Shown one piece after another: positions 1 to 8,681 of a DNA stretch of 64,000 bases (the stretch's first letter is position 1; each line of letters begins with the position of its first letter). This DNA is from a virus, in IMG/VR virus record IMGVR_UViG_3300044591_001745, positions 1 to 64,000 of that record; one strand, given 5' to 3'. The translations under genes were made by a program, and so were the position numbers. The notes under the pieces are model-generated. The model worked only from the letters and a program-made list of their open reading frames with translations, was not told the origin of the DNA and did not search any database.

Positions 1-740
1 GGCGATATAGCGGTATTCTGTACAGTCTCGGAGTATTCTGTAATCTCAAATGTAGCCTTGATATTGTTTTCTCTACCCATATCGTAATATCTATACCAAA
101 ATAATAACCCTAAAACTGAGTTAGTTAAAAAATTCTCTTTGGGTATTCTCCAATTGACTCTAAATTGAGAACCCCCACTCAATGTCCAGTTTTTCAATGT
201 TGGATTAGTGATAGTTATAAAATTTTCCCATACCAAACCAGCCTCGTAAGGATTTTCTTGTGCAGATGCTGATCTTGTTAACCTGGTATTTTTTACGCTA
301 GAATTTTGCGAATCAATATACAAGAAGAAGGGCCTCCAAATACCGCTAATGTTTGCATTGAATGGAGTTAGTCCCCATCTAGGGTCAGGATCTAAAACAA
401 TTTGACTATCTTCTATACTGTTTATGTCTAGGTCATATTCTAAATCTGTAGCAAAAATATCGCAATTGTTATTGCTAAAAGATAAAAAATCTCCTTCTAT
501 TTGATTCTCAACATTAGCAACATAGGTATTTATGCTCTGACTTGAGGATATTGGCTGCGGTATAGGTCTAGGAACAAATGGTGGAGGTGGAGGAATACTG
601 GTTTGTTGAATATAAGTATTATATATATCTAAATTATATGGGGGATATGTATTGTATATATTTTGAGCCGCAATGTCTAATAACTCTTGCGCTGTTGCTA
701 CAAAAGCCTGAGCTTCAAAAATAACTGGAGATGTAGGCAT
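1..740 (-). CDS. Phage structural protein, 3' end cut by window edge
   Basis: I read an uninterrupted frame from an ATG at 740 to base 1 (246 codons, no stop), so this is the N-terminal part of a longer protein. The ATG overlaps the TAA of the upstream gene by one base (TAATG), which supports this start and suggests translational coupling. The N-terminus is helical (about residues 8-28), followed by a Tyr/Asn-rich stretch and a run of five prolines near residue 50. After residue 110 it looks beta-rich, with Trp/Tyr/Asn-rich strands as in virion surface or baseplate proteins. I recognise no family. Its position at the end of the tail module suggests a baseplate or peripheral tail component (inference). 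Confidence 0.8.
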   Translation of the reverse strand, partial: MPTSPVIFEAQAFVATAQELLDIAAQNIYNTYPPYNLDIYNTYIQQTSIPPPPPFVPRPIPQPISSSQSINTYVANVENQIEGDFLSFSNNNCDIFATDLEYDLDINSIEDSQIVLDPDPRWGLTPFNANISGIWRPFFLYIDSQNSSVKNTRLTRSASAQENPYEAGLVWENFITITNPTLKNWTLSGGSQFRVNWRIPKENFLTNSVLGLLFWYRYYDMGRENNIKATFEITEYSETVQNTAIS

Positions 741-1123
741 TATTCTAAGGTACTTATTTTATTGAGTAAAATATTTAATACTTGATATAATTCATTAGTA
801 ATCTTTTCATTTATATTAGTATACCATTGCATAGCAGTAGCCAGATTGGTCTTATTAGTAATGTCTGATAGGTGAGATAAAACGGCCACACCATGCTTAA
901 GGTCTGCGCGAAATTTTTCTATTAGTGATTCTAACTCATCAATCACTAAATCTCTGAATTCTAATTTTTGAGTTTTGTTGGTTTGAATGGCTATAGCAGT
1001 AATAACTTTAGATTTAATATTGTCAAGATCTCTATCAATCCTAATATGGGCTTGTCTAATAAAATCTTGATCATTTAAAAGTTCTATATTTTCATAACTA
1101 ATAGAATCAATATTCTCTATCAT
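740..1123 (-). CDS. Small helical tail-module protein, unknown function
   Basis: This 127-residue protein starts at the ATG at 1123, which forms an ATGA overlap with the TGA of the preceding gene. An in-frame ATG at 1150 would add nine residues but overlaps the upstream gene further, so I prefer 1123. The sequence is almost wholly alpha-helical by composition, rich in Ile, Leu, Asn, Asp and Lys, with no Cys, signal peptide or membrane segment. Two long amphipathic segments (about residues 20-75 and 95-127) could form a helical hairpin or coiled coil. It sits between two large structural genes with overlaps on both sides, so it is probably made with them as an assembly or linker component. I do not recognise a family. 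Confidence 0.8.
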   Translation of the reverse strand: MIENIDSISYENIELLNDQDFIRQAHIRIDRDLDNIKSKVITAIAIQTNKTQKLEFRDLVIDELESLIEKFRADLKHGVAVLSHLSDITNKTNLATAMQWYTNINEKITNELYQVLNILLNKISTLE

Positions 1124-4100
1124 GGTTTGCCTACAGCCATTAACGTCCAAGCGCCATCCATATAAATGAATAATGCTCTATGATTAGGTTTAGCTTCTAA
1201 ATTTAGATTGTTAACGAATTGAACATTAATTTTAGTTACATCTTGCGTTCTAGTATTATTTGGGACAGCGTATGTTGAGAAAATAGTAGCACTAAATCCT
1301 TGCTGAATGACCCCAGAAGTAATAATCTGTTGTTTTGCAACAGGCTCATAAAACCCGGTATCTCCATTGTATTTGCAATATAGTTTAGCTCCACGCGGTG
1401 CTGTATAACCACCGTAATCTTTAACGAACACTACTCTCCTTAGTCCTGTTGGTAATGGATCTTTAGAGAATTGTAAATCATCTAAAAAGCCCCTTGCTGG
1501 ATATGTTGATCTAGAATTACGCTCCAACACTAAGTCTTCTTCAAGAACTACATAGACATTCTTGGGGGCTTGAGGAGCAACCCATACCCTACGACTATCA
1601 TCCCAACGAAGATCGACTGGGCCAACAGGCCACTTTTCTGGTGCCTGACCCCATTTTTCTGCAAATGCTGCTTCTTTATATGGTTTAGACCATTCTGATT
1701 TTTCTTCATCCCATACCTGATTTCGCCCAATAATAATATCTCCAGAATCAGCACTGTTAGGATCGAATGATCCATATGTTTTTAAATCTTTTGTTCTATG
1801 AGGACGCCCAAAACTATCGACCATTTTAGGCTCACCAGAAGCATTTGGCACAGGATACCCCTCTGTGTCATATCCCCAACCGTGCATAACCATAGGGCCT
1901 CTGAAACCCATAAATCTTTGATTCATCAGTGTAATTTGTGGCTCTTGATCGTCCTGAACTTGACTAACCTGTTTGATAGTTCTGCGGAATTCATAGTCTA
2001 TATCTAAGTAATCTTTAGGTAGCATTATACCGCTAAATGCAGCCGAATCTGCAACGAATTTACCTTGAGTGTCATTCCATTTATATAGTACGTTATTATT
2101 TGTTCCATTAACTACCACCTCTCCCGCAACTATATTGTCTACAACATCTAAAGCATTTTTAGGAGCTATCATACCTCTAGCTACAACTTCGATACCATGT
2201 CCGCTCATATCATTATCTAATGCATTGATATTGCGGAATTCTCCAGAAGCTACTATAATAGGATTAAGATTAAAAAGATTTATACTTCTACGACCAAAAA
2301 CCTCTAAATACTTTTTAGGATTACTAATTAAATTTTTATCACTTACATATTCATATATAATACTTTGTGTATTGGTAGAATTACCGGTCGGTTCTCTTAC
2401 TGCCAATCTCAAGCCAGAAGCTAAAATATAAGGAGGTGAACTTTCCGTAACGGTAAAGTTTTTCATATCAGGTATTTTACTTTTATCCTCACAGTATTCA
2501 CATCTTACCTGAATCTTCTGTTCTGGATAACCCATAGTTGGACTAATTTCTTTTTCGTATACTCCAGCACCTTTACAAATAGGACAAAATTTTCTGTCAT
2601 ATTTTACATAACTAACAGTAGATTGATGAGGAGTTGGATAAAATGATATTGGAGAGAAAAAACCATCAAGACTCATCATAGATTTAGAAGAATACGCAGT
2701 ATTTAACTCACGAGAAACTTCTTTAGAGTCAAAAATACCAACCTGTCCTCTATGTGCTTCAATAGTCCTATCTTTTAATGATATCCCCGATAGTGCAGGA
2801 TTCTTACTTACGTCTATTTCTTTACTGAATGCATTAAATGACCCAACCATAATCTCTACTGGACTATTACCGCCAGTTAATGTGTCATATAGATAATCTC
2901 TGAATGAAGTTTTAAATGTTTGCTCCTGCTTTTTCTTCATTCTATCATAAAGAGCTATGCTCAACTGGTGTTGCTCTCTTTGTCTTTTCCTTGATTCTCC
3001 AACTAATTTCTTTAGTCTATCCGAATTCTCTTTGTTGAATAGAGATAGTTTAGATTGATATGTTCTAAATGTATAGGTTGTCTCTGTTTGTTGTCCAACA
3101 GTAACTTGAATGTTAGAAATATTACTTGCAGATGGAGATCTAAAATCAGGATTACGATTAATTGTAATACTATTAACACCGCCTAGTGAATTTTGTATTG
3201 GTTGATATTTGAAAATACTAGATGTGCTTTCTGTTAAAACGTCTCCTAAGGCAAATGCGGGATATCCTGGAACACTTAGTTGTCCTGTTTCTAGGAATTG
3301 TTGATATGTTGCTTTTTCTTGTATTTTAAGCTCGACAGCAAGATCTAATGCGTACATACCTCCATAATTCCAAGGAGCTAAATCGTTATCCACCTCAAGA
3401 TGAACAGAGCCTATCATGTTTTCTATAGCTACTTTACGATTAGTATCATTTAATAAAAACGGAAAAATAGTTTGCATTTGTTTATCTGGATAGTTAATCC
3501 ACGGACCATAAACATGCTGATTAGAAACTAACGGAACAGCAGCAAACCCAGGCAACGCGGCCTTTGGAGATAAAGCCAAATTCTTAGAAGTGTGGAAACT
3601 TTTTGTAATCTGTTCTGCTAAGGATTTTGGAGGACCAGAAGGAGTAATTCTTCCTCCATCATCAAAAATATTTGCTGTTGCACCTAAACTTGCGGTACCA
3701 TTGCTATTGTTCTGCATATACTGTTTGCCCACTTGCAAGAATGATTCTTGTATAGGGGACATTAATTTCATCAGTATGTCTAGTAATCCAGATGCTTTTC
3801 CTGTATTGGTACCAAAATCTCCTAGTCTCGTAAATAATGCAAATTCTTCGGCAGCGGCGACAGGAACCATTTTTGATGACGGACTTGTATTGGAGTCTCC
3901 ACCAAGAGCGGCAGAATCATTAAGAGCAACCATACTATTAATACTTAAAATTGCTCTAGCATCTCCTAAATTAGCAGGATCCAAAAAAATCATTTCTTCT
4001 TCGACTTCAGCAGCAACAAATAATTTTCTACGCCTGTTAATTTTTTGACCAGATGTACCATTATATTCTGTTCCTACGTTTATTTCAAAAGCATCTAAAT

Positions 4101-4374
4101 GCCCTGCGTTTTGTACAGGAGATTCTATTAATATAGATTCGGTTGGACCAAATTGATATTTTAATGCAGGATACCAAAACTCTTGATGGTTGCAGGTTAC
4201 CCTTGTTATTTTTCTGTCTGCTGGTGGCGGAGTATTCGCAGCGGTTGAGTTGTCGCTCACTGGTGTTGACGATGCGCCGCTATCTTCAGCTACTGGAGTA
4301 TTAGAGCTAGGAGTAGGGGCCGGCGGTGTAGCCGGTTGCGGTCCTCTATTATCTGGTAAAACCGGAGCTGTCAT
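1120..4374 (-). CDS. Large tail/baseplate structural protein with CxxC-CxxC zinc-knuckle-like motif
   Basis: This 1084-residue protein begins with a disordered Pro/Thr/Ser/Ala-rich segment (about residues 1-55) and continues with mixed alpha/beta sequence. A basic, Gln-rich helix lies near residues 455-490. Cys597-x2-Cys600 and Cys625-x2-Cys628 form two CxxC pairs 24 residues apart, with CPICKGAG resembling DnaJ-type zinc knuckles, so a structural zinc site is likely. The C-terminal third has repeated short Trp/Tyr-rich beta segments. A full-consensus ribosome binding site precedes the ATG, implying strong expression. It follows the hub-like protein and overlaps the next gene by ATGA. Baseplate or tail-tip membership is inferred from position; no precise homologue is recognised. 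Confidence 0.85.
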   Translation of the reverse strand: MTAPVLPDNRGPQPATPPAPTPSSNTPVAEDSGASSTPVSDNSTAANTPPPADRKITRVTCNHQEFWYPALKYQFGPTESILIESPVQNAGHLDAFEINVGTEYNGTSGQKINRRRKLFVAAEVEEEMIFLDPANLGDARAILSINSMVALNDSAALGGDSNTSPSSKMVPVAAAEEFALFTRLGDFGTNTGKASGLLDILMKLMSPIQESFLQVGKQYMQNNSNGTASLGATANIFDDGGRITPSGPPKSLAEQITKSFHTSKNLALSPKAALPGFAAVPLVSNQHVYGPWINYPDKQMQTIFPFLLNDTNRKVAIENMIGSVHLEVDNDLAPWNYGGMYALDLAVELKIQEKATYQQFLETGQLSVPGYPAFALGDVLTESTSSIFKYQPIQNSLGGVNSITINRNPDFRSPSASNISNIQVTVGQQTETTYTFRTYQSKLSLFNKENSDRLKKLVGESRKRQREQHQLSIALYDRMKKKQEQTFKTSFRDYLYDTLTGGNSPVEIMVGSFNAFSKEIDVSKNPALSGISLKDRTIEAHRGQVGIFDSKEVSRELNTAYSSKSMMSLDGFFSPISFYPTPHQSTVSYVKYDRKFCPICKGAGVYEKEISPTMGYPEQKIQVRCEYCEDKSKIPDMKNFTVTESSPPYILASGLRLAVREPTGNSTNTQSIIYEYVSDKNLISNPKKYLEVFGRRSINLFNLNPIIVASGEFRNINALDNDMSGHGIEVVARGMIAPKNALDVVDNIVAGEVVVNGTNNNVLYKWNDTQGKFVADSAAFSGIMLPKDYLDIDYEFRRTIKQVSQVQDDQEPQITLMNQRFMGFRGPMVMHGWGYDTEGYPVPNASGEPKMVDSFGRPHRTKDLKTYGSFDPNSADSGDIIIGRNQVWDEEKSEWSKPYKEAAFAEKWGQAPEKWPVGPVDLRWDDSRRVWVAPQAPKNVYVVLEEDLVLERNSRSTYPARGFLDDLQFSKDPLPTGLRRVVFVKDYGGYTAPRGAKLYCKYNGDTGFYEPVAKQQIITSGVIQQGFSATIFSTYAVPNNTRTQDVTKINVQFVNNLNLEAKPNHRALFIYMDGAWTLMAVGKP

Positions 4375-4380
4375 TTCAGT

Positions 4381-4388
4381 ACCTCCTT
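4381..4388 (-). promoter_or_regulatory. Full-consensus Shine-Dalgarno site
   Basis: On the minus strand AAGGAGGT lies six bases before the ATG at 4374, a complete match to the anti-Shine-Dalgarno consensus. Most neighbouring genes have only AGGA or AGGTG. It also decides the start of this gene. Confidence 0.85.
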
Positions 4389-4389
4389 A

Positions 4390-7300
4390 TTAGCTGCATG
4401 GGGCACCGCCATTTCGTGTACCACCTGTAAACGCAGTATATCTATTAGCATTAGATAATGCATTAGATCTTTTAAGAATATCATAATAGTAAAATACATT
4501 TGGTCCAGTAACCAGCTTACAAACATTATCTCGTACCCATTCACAGCAAAAATACGCCTCGTGATCAAATTTGTCATCTGCTGGATATCCTAATATTGGT
4601 TTAATTTTTCCGCTGTCATCCGTAAAAGGAGACGCAGTATATGCTCCAACCATAATACAATCATCAATACTATTACCATATTCTTCCCAAGCTCCTTCTG
4701 GGCTAATACTATAATTAGAATATATTTTCCCAGTCCCCTCTGTTAAATATCTAGGATTGTCCGATGTGCCTATATTAATATAAGTAAATCCTGCTGTGGG
4801 AATAGTACCAGCATTAGGATTAGATGTTCCTCCAGTTGTACTACTATTGGAAGATCCTTGAGATGGGTTACTGGATGAAGGAGCAGTAGTAGATCCTATA
4901 TTAGCTGAATTAGGCGCTGGAGTAGGTGTTGGTCTAGGATCCAAATTTATCATAGCATCTCTATCTTTATATGATAAAATCATTGGCAATCTCACCATAA
5001 ATTTTTTACCATAATATTCATCAGCAATTTTTCTGAAAAAGGCATGTAGCGTTTTGAGATCGTCTTGTAAAGCGCTTTGCAAACCAGCATTACGATTTTT
5101 AGGAGTAGATGCGCCAGCGTTAGCACTTTTAGTTTTCTGATTTAGTCCTGTCTCAATCTTAAATAAAGCGCAGAATATAGCGCAAGCATCCCAATCATTA
5201 TCCGATGTTACTTGCCAATCAGATTTTGTGTCTTTTTGTTGTGGTTTATTATCTCCTTGTCCCGGATTCATATTAGCAACAGCGCCAACATCGGCAGAAT
5301 TAGGAGCTGTAGGTCCTGCTCTCCTAGATGCCTGCGGAGTAGGTTGAGGAGATGGTGTTATAACGCGATTTCCACAAACAGCATTTTTAACCATTTGTTT
5401 AATATGAGGATCATGTATTCTTGTACTAAGATACCCCATCCACGAGTCATATCCTACCAATGCTGCTCTTAGCTCTGTTTCGTGAACAATAAAAGTACCT
5501 CCATTAAAAATTCCTTCTAATTCTAATCTAGTAATTGGTAGTTCTTTAACATTAAATTCTATAGCTAAACCATTAAGCCAAGTATCAAACCATACTGGTC
5601 TGGGTTTTTTGGTTTTGTCTACTGTAGCATATTGAGTTTTTGTTTTGTCTATAAAGTCCACCGTACCAAAAAATGGACATACACTATGATAAAAAATAGG
5701 AATAAATCTCTTGGCTCCGTCATCTCTTGTCCAACCAAACTGAGCCAAATCATTGAATGTATACTTTAACCTATTCTTAAAATAATGAGTATTAGGATTA
5801 TACTTAAATACATTATACCCTATATCAGCTATAGCATCTGCAAAATTACTCAGTACTGTTGATTCTGTAGGAGCTGATCCTGGACTTCCTGTCCCTCCCC
5901 TAACGCTAACGCTTCCGACTCCACTACTCCATCCACCACCACCGCTGCCTACACTACTACTTCCGCTACCGCTTCCACTCCCACTACTGCCGCTGCTTCC
6001 ACTGCTGCTTGTACTATTGCTACTACTTCCGCTACTACTTCCGCTACTACTTCCGCTACTACTTCCGCTACTACTTCCGCTACTACTTCCGCTATCATTA
6101 CTAGCCGGGCTACTAATCCACCAGTTTTGTTGTTTATGCAAATCCCTATTTAGACTTTGATTAGCATTGGTTGATGACTTATCTAAAAACTTTGTATATG
6201 CCCAGTCAAATAAAACCTTCCCAATGTCTCTAATAAAAGTATCAGAATTTTTGATGCTAGGAGTACTTGACCCTTTAACCAAGGGACTATCTCCTCCAGT
6301 AGTTATTGTGGTTGTCGATGATACAGATTTAAGATAATTACCCTTAGCAGGAAAAGCATTATTACTGTGTTTGTTCCAAGATGTATCTATGTCATAAAAA
6401 TCAGCTTTTTTAATTTCATTTGGTGATGTAACGGATGTTTGTCTTTCTATAGCCAATAAGTCTCTTATAGACCCAGGATCTGGAATTCTATATGCATTAT
6501 ATGTTAAATCATTAAAAGTATCATAGTGGATAAACTTTTTTCTGGTAGTATGATAAATATAATTACTAGCTTTATATGCTAACGTATAATTTTTGGCTTG
6601 AAATAATCTTTGTTGTTTTGCCCCTATTAACATTGTGCGAGGCTTGGCCGCAGAGTTAAACTCTTTTCCTAAACTTACCGAACTCAACATTACTCCCTGC
6701 TCTCTCAATGTAGCAATATAATCTGATATCTTACGATCAGACGGTTGTACTTTTCTAGACACTGTTCTGAGTTTAATAATCTTTATCGATGGCATATTAG
6801 TATATACTTTTAGATATAACATTTCCCAAAAGAAATCTACGCCGGATTTATCGCAAACTTCTGTTATAAAAGAATTAAAATCCATTACAATTTGAGAACA
6901 GTCTGTTCTTAACTGCATTGGTACAACAGGAAGCTCTCCTAAGTCTATATAGTATAGCTGTTTGTATTGTTGGTTAGCAACCACCGTGTTTGTTCCAACA
7001 CCGCCGCTTATGGTCTGACTAGCATCATCCGGAGGAATTAATCCAAAATCAAAAATACTATATTGTTGTCCACTATCTGCGGTAGGTAAACTATTACGGT
7101 GTACACTGCCATCGTCTCCTAATTCTAAAAATGTACCAACAGTACCGGTGGTGGGTTTTCCTGTTGCAGATGACTGCTGAAGTCTACTATTCGGAAAAGA
7201 TAGGGCTGCTCCTGTACCACCATATGTTACGCTATCCTGTTTATTAAATGCTTTGGGTACATTACTACTGGTGGCATGGTAAATTTCCATGTTGGTATTT

Positions 7301-8667
7301 GTGGGGGCTGCGGATTCTGCGGTTGGTGACTTGGGTGTTCCTGTCATTGGAGATCTTCCAACCAAAGCTCCAAAAGTACTAAAAATATTACGTGTTGTCT
7401 GTCCGGGTTTGCTTGTATTGTTTACGGGTAGTCCTAATAAATAATTTAAAGCATAAATAATACTATTAGTACGAATACCACTATCGTTAATATTTGCTCC
7501 TCCAAACCCCCCTGGAGCCATGGCTTCTAAAAATCCATATACATTAATGATATTAGGAATATTTCCATTTAAAATATTCCCCTTAAATGCATTAGTTAAA
7601 TTGATTTTCTCAGACCAAACATCATTAGATGGTCCAGATATCTCACTATTATCACTCTTAGAAAAAACACTACCGGCATAGGTACTTAAAATTAATTGTG
7701 CTTGATTAATAATTTCGTTTGGTCCTTCAATATCAACTTGATACGTTCGTCCTCCTGTACCAGAATTTACAGATTTCCATGATTTGAGTATTCCACAAAA
7801 AGTAAAATCATCAAACTGGAAAAATACGGGACAACCTATAATATCTACTGGTGTGCCTAGTTCTATATTTTGTTTACCAGTGATAGGATCGGTGCCGACA
7901 TTAGTACGACCACTAGATTTAAAACTATTTTTTGCTCCTATAAAGCCAGGATCAGGTCCAAGCCAATATTTTTGTTGTATAGTACCAGTAGTTACATTAT
8001 AGTAATAAAATAATTTACCAGGAACAATAACGTTTCCATTAGAATCTAAAAATTGTTGTATTCTAGTCTTATATGCCTTAGCATCTTCATTAACATTACC
8101 TTGAGTATCTTTGTATGGCTTTAAAACGTTATAGTAATGATCAGAAGAGCTTTGAAGCCCCATTGCTGCGCTTTTATAGATTCCTCCATCATGGCTCATA
8201 ACATAATGAGGAGTAGTATCCTCCACCAAGGTTACGGACAGTTGAGAAGGCTGATTACCCCATCCTAAACTAACATTAAAATTAGCAACACTACATCCTA
8301 AAAATAGTGTTTGAGGAAATGGGCCGAATACATTAGTTGGCAAAGCCTTTCCGGTATCAATATCTCCACGAGCTAATATAGAATTAGGGGCGGTCGCAGG
8401 ATTGATACCCATTGCGGCCGTAGCTGTTTGAGTAGCTGTTGGAGTAACATTGGGCACAGGAGGATTGCGCTTATATGTTGTTGCTAACTGAGGAATATTG
8501 GGAGTAGGAGTAGGTCCAGGCAGAGCTGGAGTCCTAGTTGGACTAACAACAAGAGCATTCTCAGCAGCTGAAAAATTAGTTACTGTACGAAAATTACTAG
8601 TAGCGTCTCTTTTTTCCCCTAAAGGAATAGGGCTACACGCTGGATCTTCTGGGGGAATATATGGCAT
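4390..8667 (-). CDS. Baseplate/tail hub-like structural protein with Ser-Gly linker
   Basis: This 1425-residue protein has a Pro/Thr-rich N-terminal segment (to about residue 95), then a segment with the text LGCSVANFNVSLGWG (about residues 120-150) of the kind seen in large-phage structural proteins. Around residues 265-335 a beta-rich stretch with a 'GCPVFFQFDDFTFCGIL' core resembles the barrel of hub or late-control D-like tail proteins. A Ser/Gly linker (about 855-930) contains six identical GSSS units and joins the N-terminal half to a second folded half with Pro/Thr spacers near 1180 and 1310. The start at 8667 has AAGGA six bases upstream. It lies between a conserved tail protein and the zinc-knuckle protein. 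The hub role is inference; structural-protein status is firm. Confidence 0.8.
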   Translation of the reverse strand: MPYIPPEDPACSPIPLGEKRDATSNFRTVTNFSAAENALVVSPTRTPALPGPTPTPNIPQLATTYKRNPPVPNVTPTATQTATAAMGINPATAPNSILARGDIDTGKALPTNVFGPFPQTLFLGCSVANFNVSLGWGNQPSQLSVTLVEDTTPHYVMSHDGGIYKSAAMGLQSSSDHYYNVLKPYKDTQGNVNEDAKAYKTRIQQFLDSNGNVIVPGKLFYYYNVTTGTIQQKYWLGPDPGFIGAKNSFKSSGRTNVGTDPITGKQNIELGTPVDIIGCPVFFQFDDFTFCGILKSWKSVNSGTGGRTYQVDIEGPNEIINQAQLILSTYAGSVFSKSDNSEISGPSNDVWSEKINLTNAFKGNILNGNIPNIINVYGFLEAMAPGGFGGANINDSGIRTNSIIYALNYLLGLPVNNTSKPGQTTRNIFSTFGALVGRSPMTGTPKSPTAESAAPTNTNMEIYHATSSNVPKAFNKQDSVTYGGTGAALSFPNSRLQQSSATGKPTTGTVGTFLELGDDGSVHRNSLPTADSGQQYSIFDFGLIPPDDASQTISGGVGTNTVVANQQYKQLYYIDLGELPVVPMQLRTDCSQIVMDFNSFITEVCDKSGVDFFWEMLYLKVYTNMPSIKIIKLRTVSRKVQPSDRKISDYIATLREQGVMLSSVSLGKEFNSAAKPRTMLIGAKQQRLFQAKNYTLAYKASNYIYHTTRKKFIHYDTFNDLTYNAYRIPDPGSIRDLLAIERQTSVTSPNEIKKADFYDIDTSWNKHSNNAFPAKGNYLKSVSSTTTITTGGDSPLVKGSSTPSIKNSDTFIRDIGKVLFDWAYTKFLDKSSTNANQSLNRDLHKQQNWWISSPASNDSGSSSGSSSGSSSGSSSGSSSGSSSNSTSSSGSSGSSGSGSGSGSSSVGSGGGGWSSGVGSVSVRGGTGSPGSAPTESTVLSNFADAIADIGYNVFKYNPNTHYFKNRLKYTFNDLAQFGWTRDDGAKRFIPIFYHSVCPFFGTVDFIDKTKTQYATVDKTKKPRPVWFDTWLNGLAIEFNVKELPITRLELEGIFNGGTFIVHETELRAALVGYDSWMGYLSTRIHDPHIKQMVKNAVCGNRVITPSPQPTPQASRRAGPTAPNSADVGAVANMNPGQGDNKPQQKDTKSDWQVTSDNDWDACAIFCALFKIETGLNQKTKSANAGASTPKNRNAGLQSALQDDLKTLHAFFRKIADEYYGKKFMVRLPMILSYKDRDAMINLDPRPTPTPAPNSANIGSTTAPSSSNPSQGSSNSSTTGGTSNPNAGTIPTAGFTYINIGTSDNPRYLTEGTGKIYSNYSISPEGAWEEYGNSIDDCIMVGAYTASPFTDDSGKIKPILGYPADDKFDHEAYFCCEWVRDNVCKLVTGPNVFYYYDILKRSNALSNANRYTAFTGGTRNGGAPCS
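6021..6092. repeat. 12-bp minisatellite, six perfect copies, coding for (GSSS)n
   Basis: Six head-to-tail identical copies of tactacttccgc run from 6021 to 6092, inside the structural gene at 4390-8667. On the coding strand they specify Gly-Ser-Ser-Ser units. Degenerate Ser/Gly codons continue on both sides. Identity at the DNA level, not only the protein level, indicates recent slippage expansion. Confidence 0.95.
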
Positions 8668-8681
8668 GTCTTGTCCTTGAA

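Noticed and set aside
6001-6105. Short direct repeats that might suggest a CRISPR array.
   Set aside because: The copies are contiguous with no spacers and code for Ser/Gly in frame.
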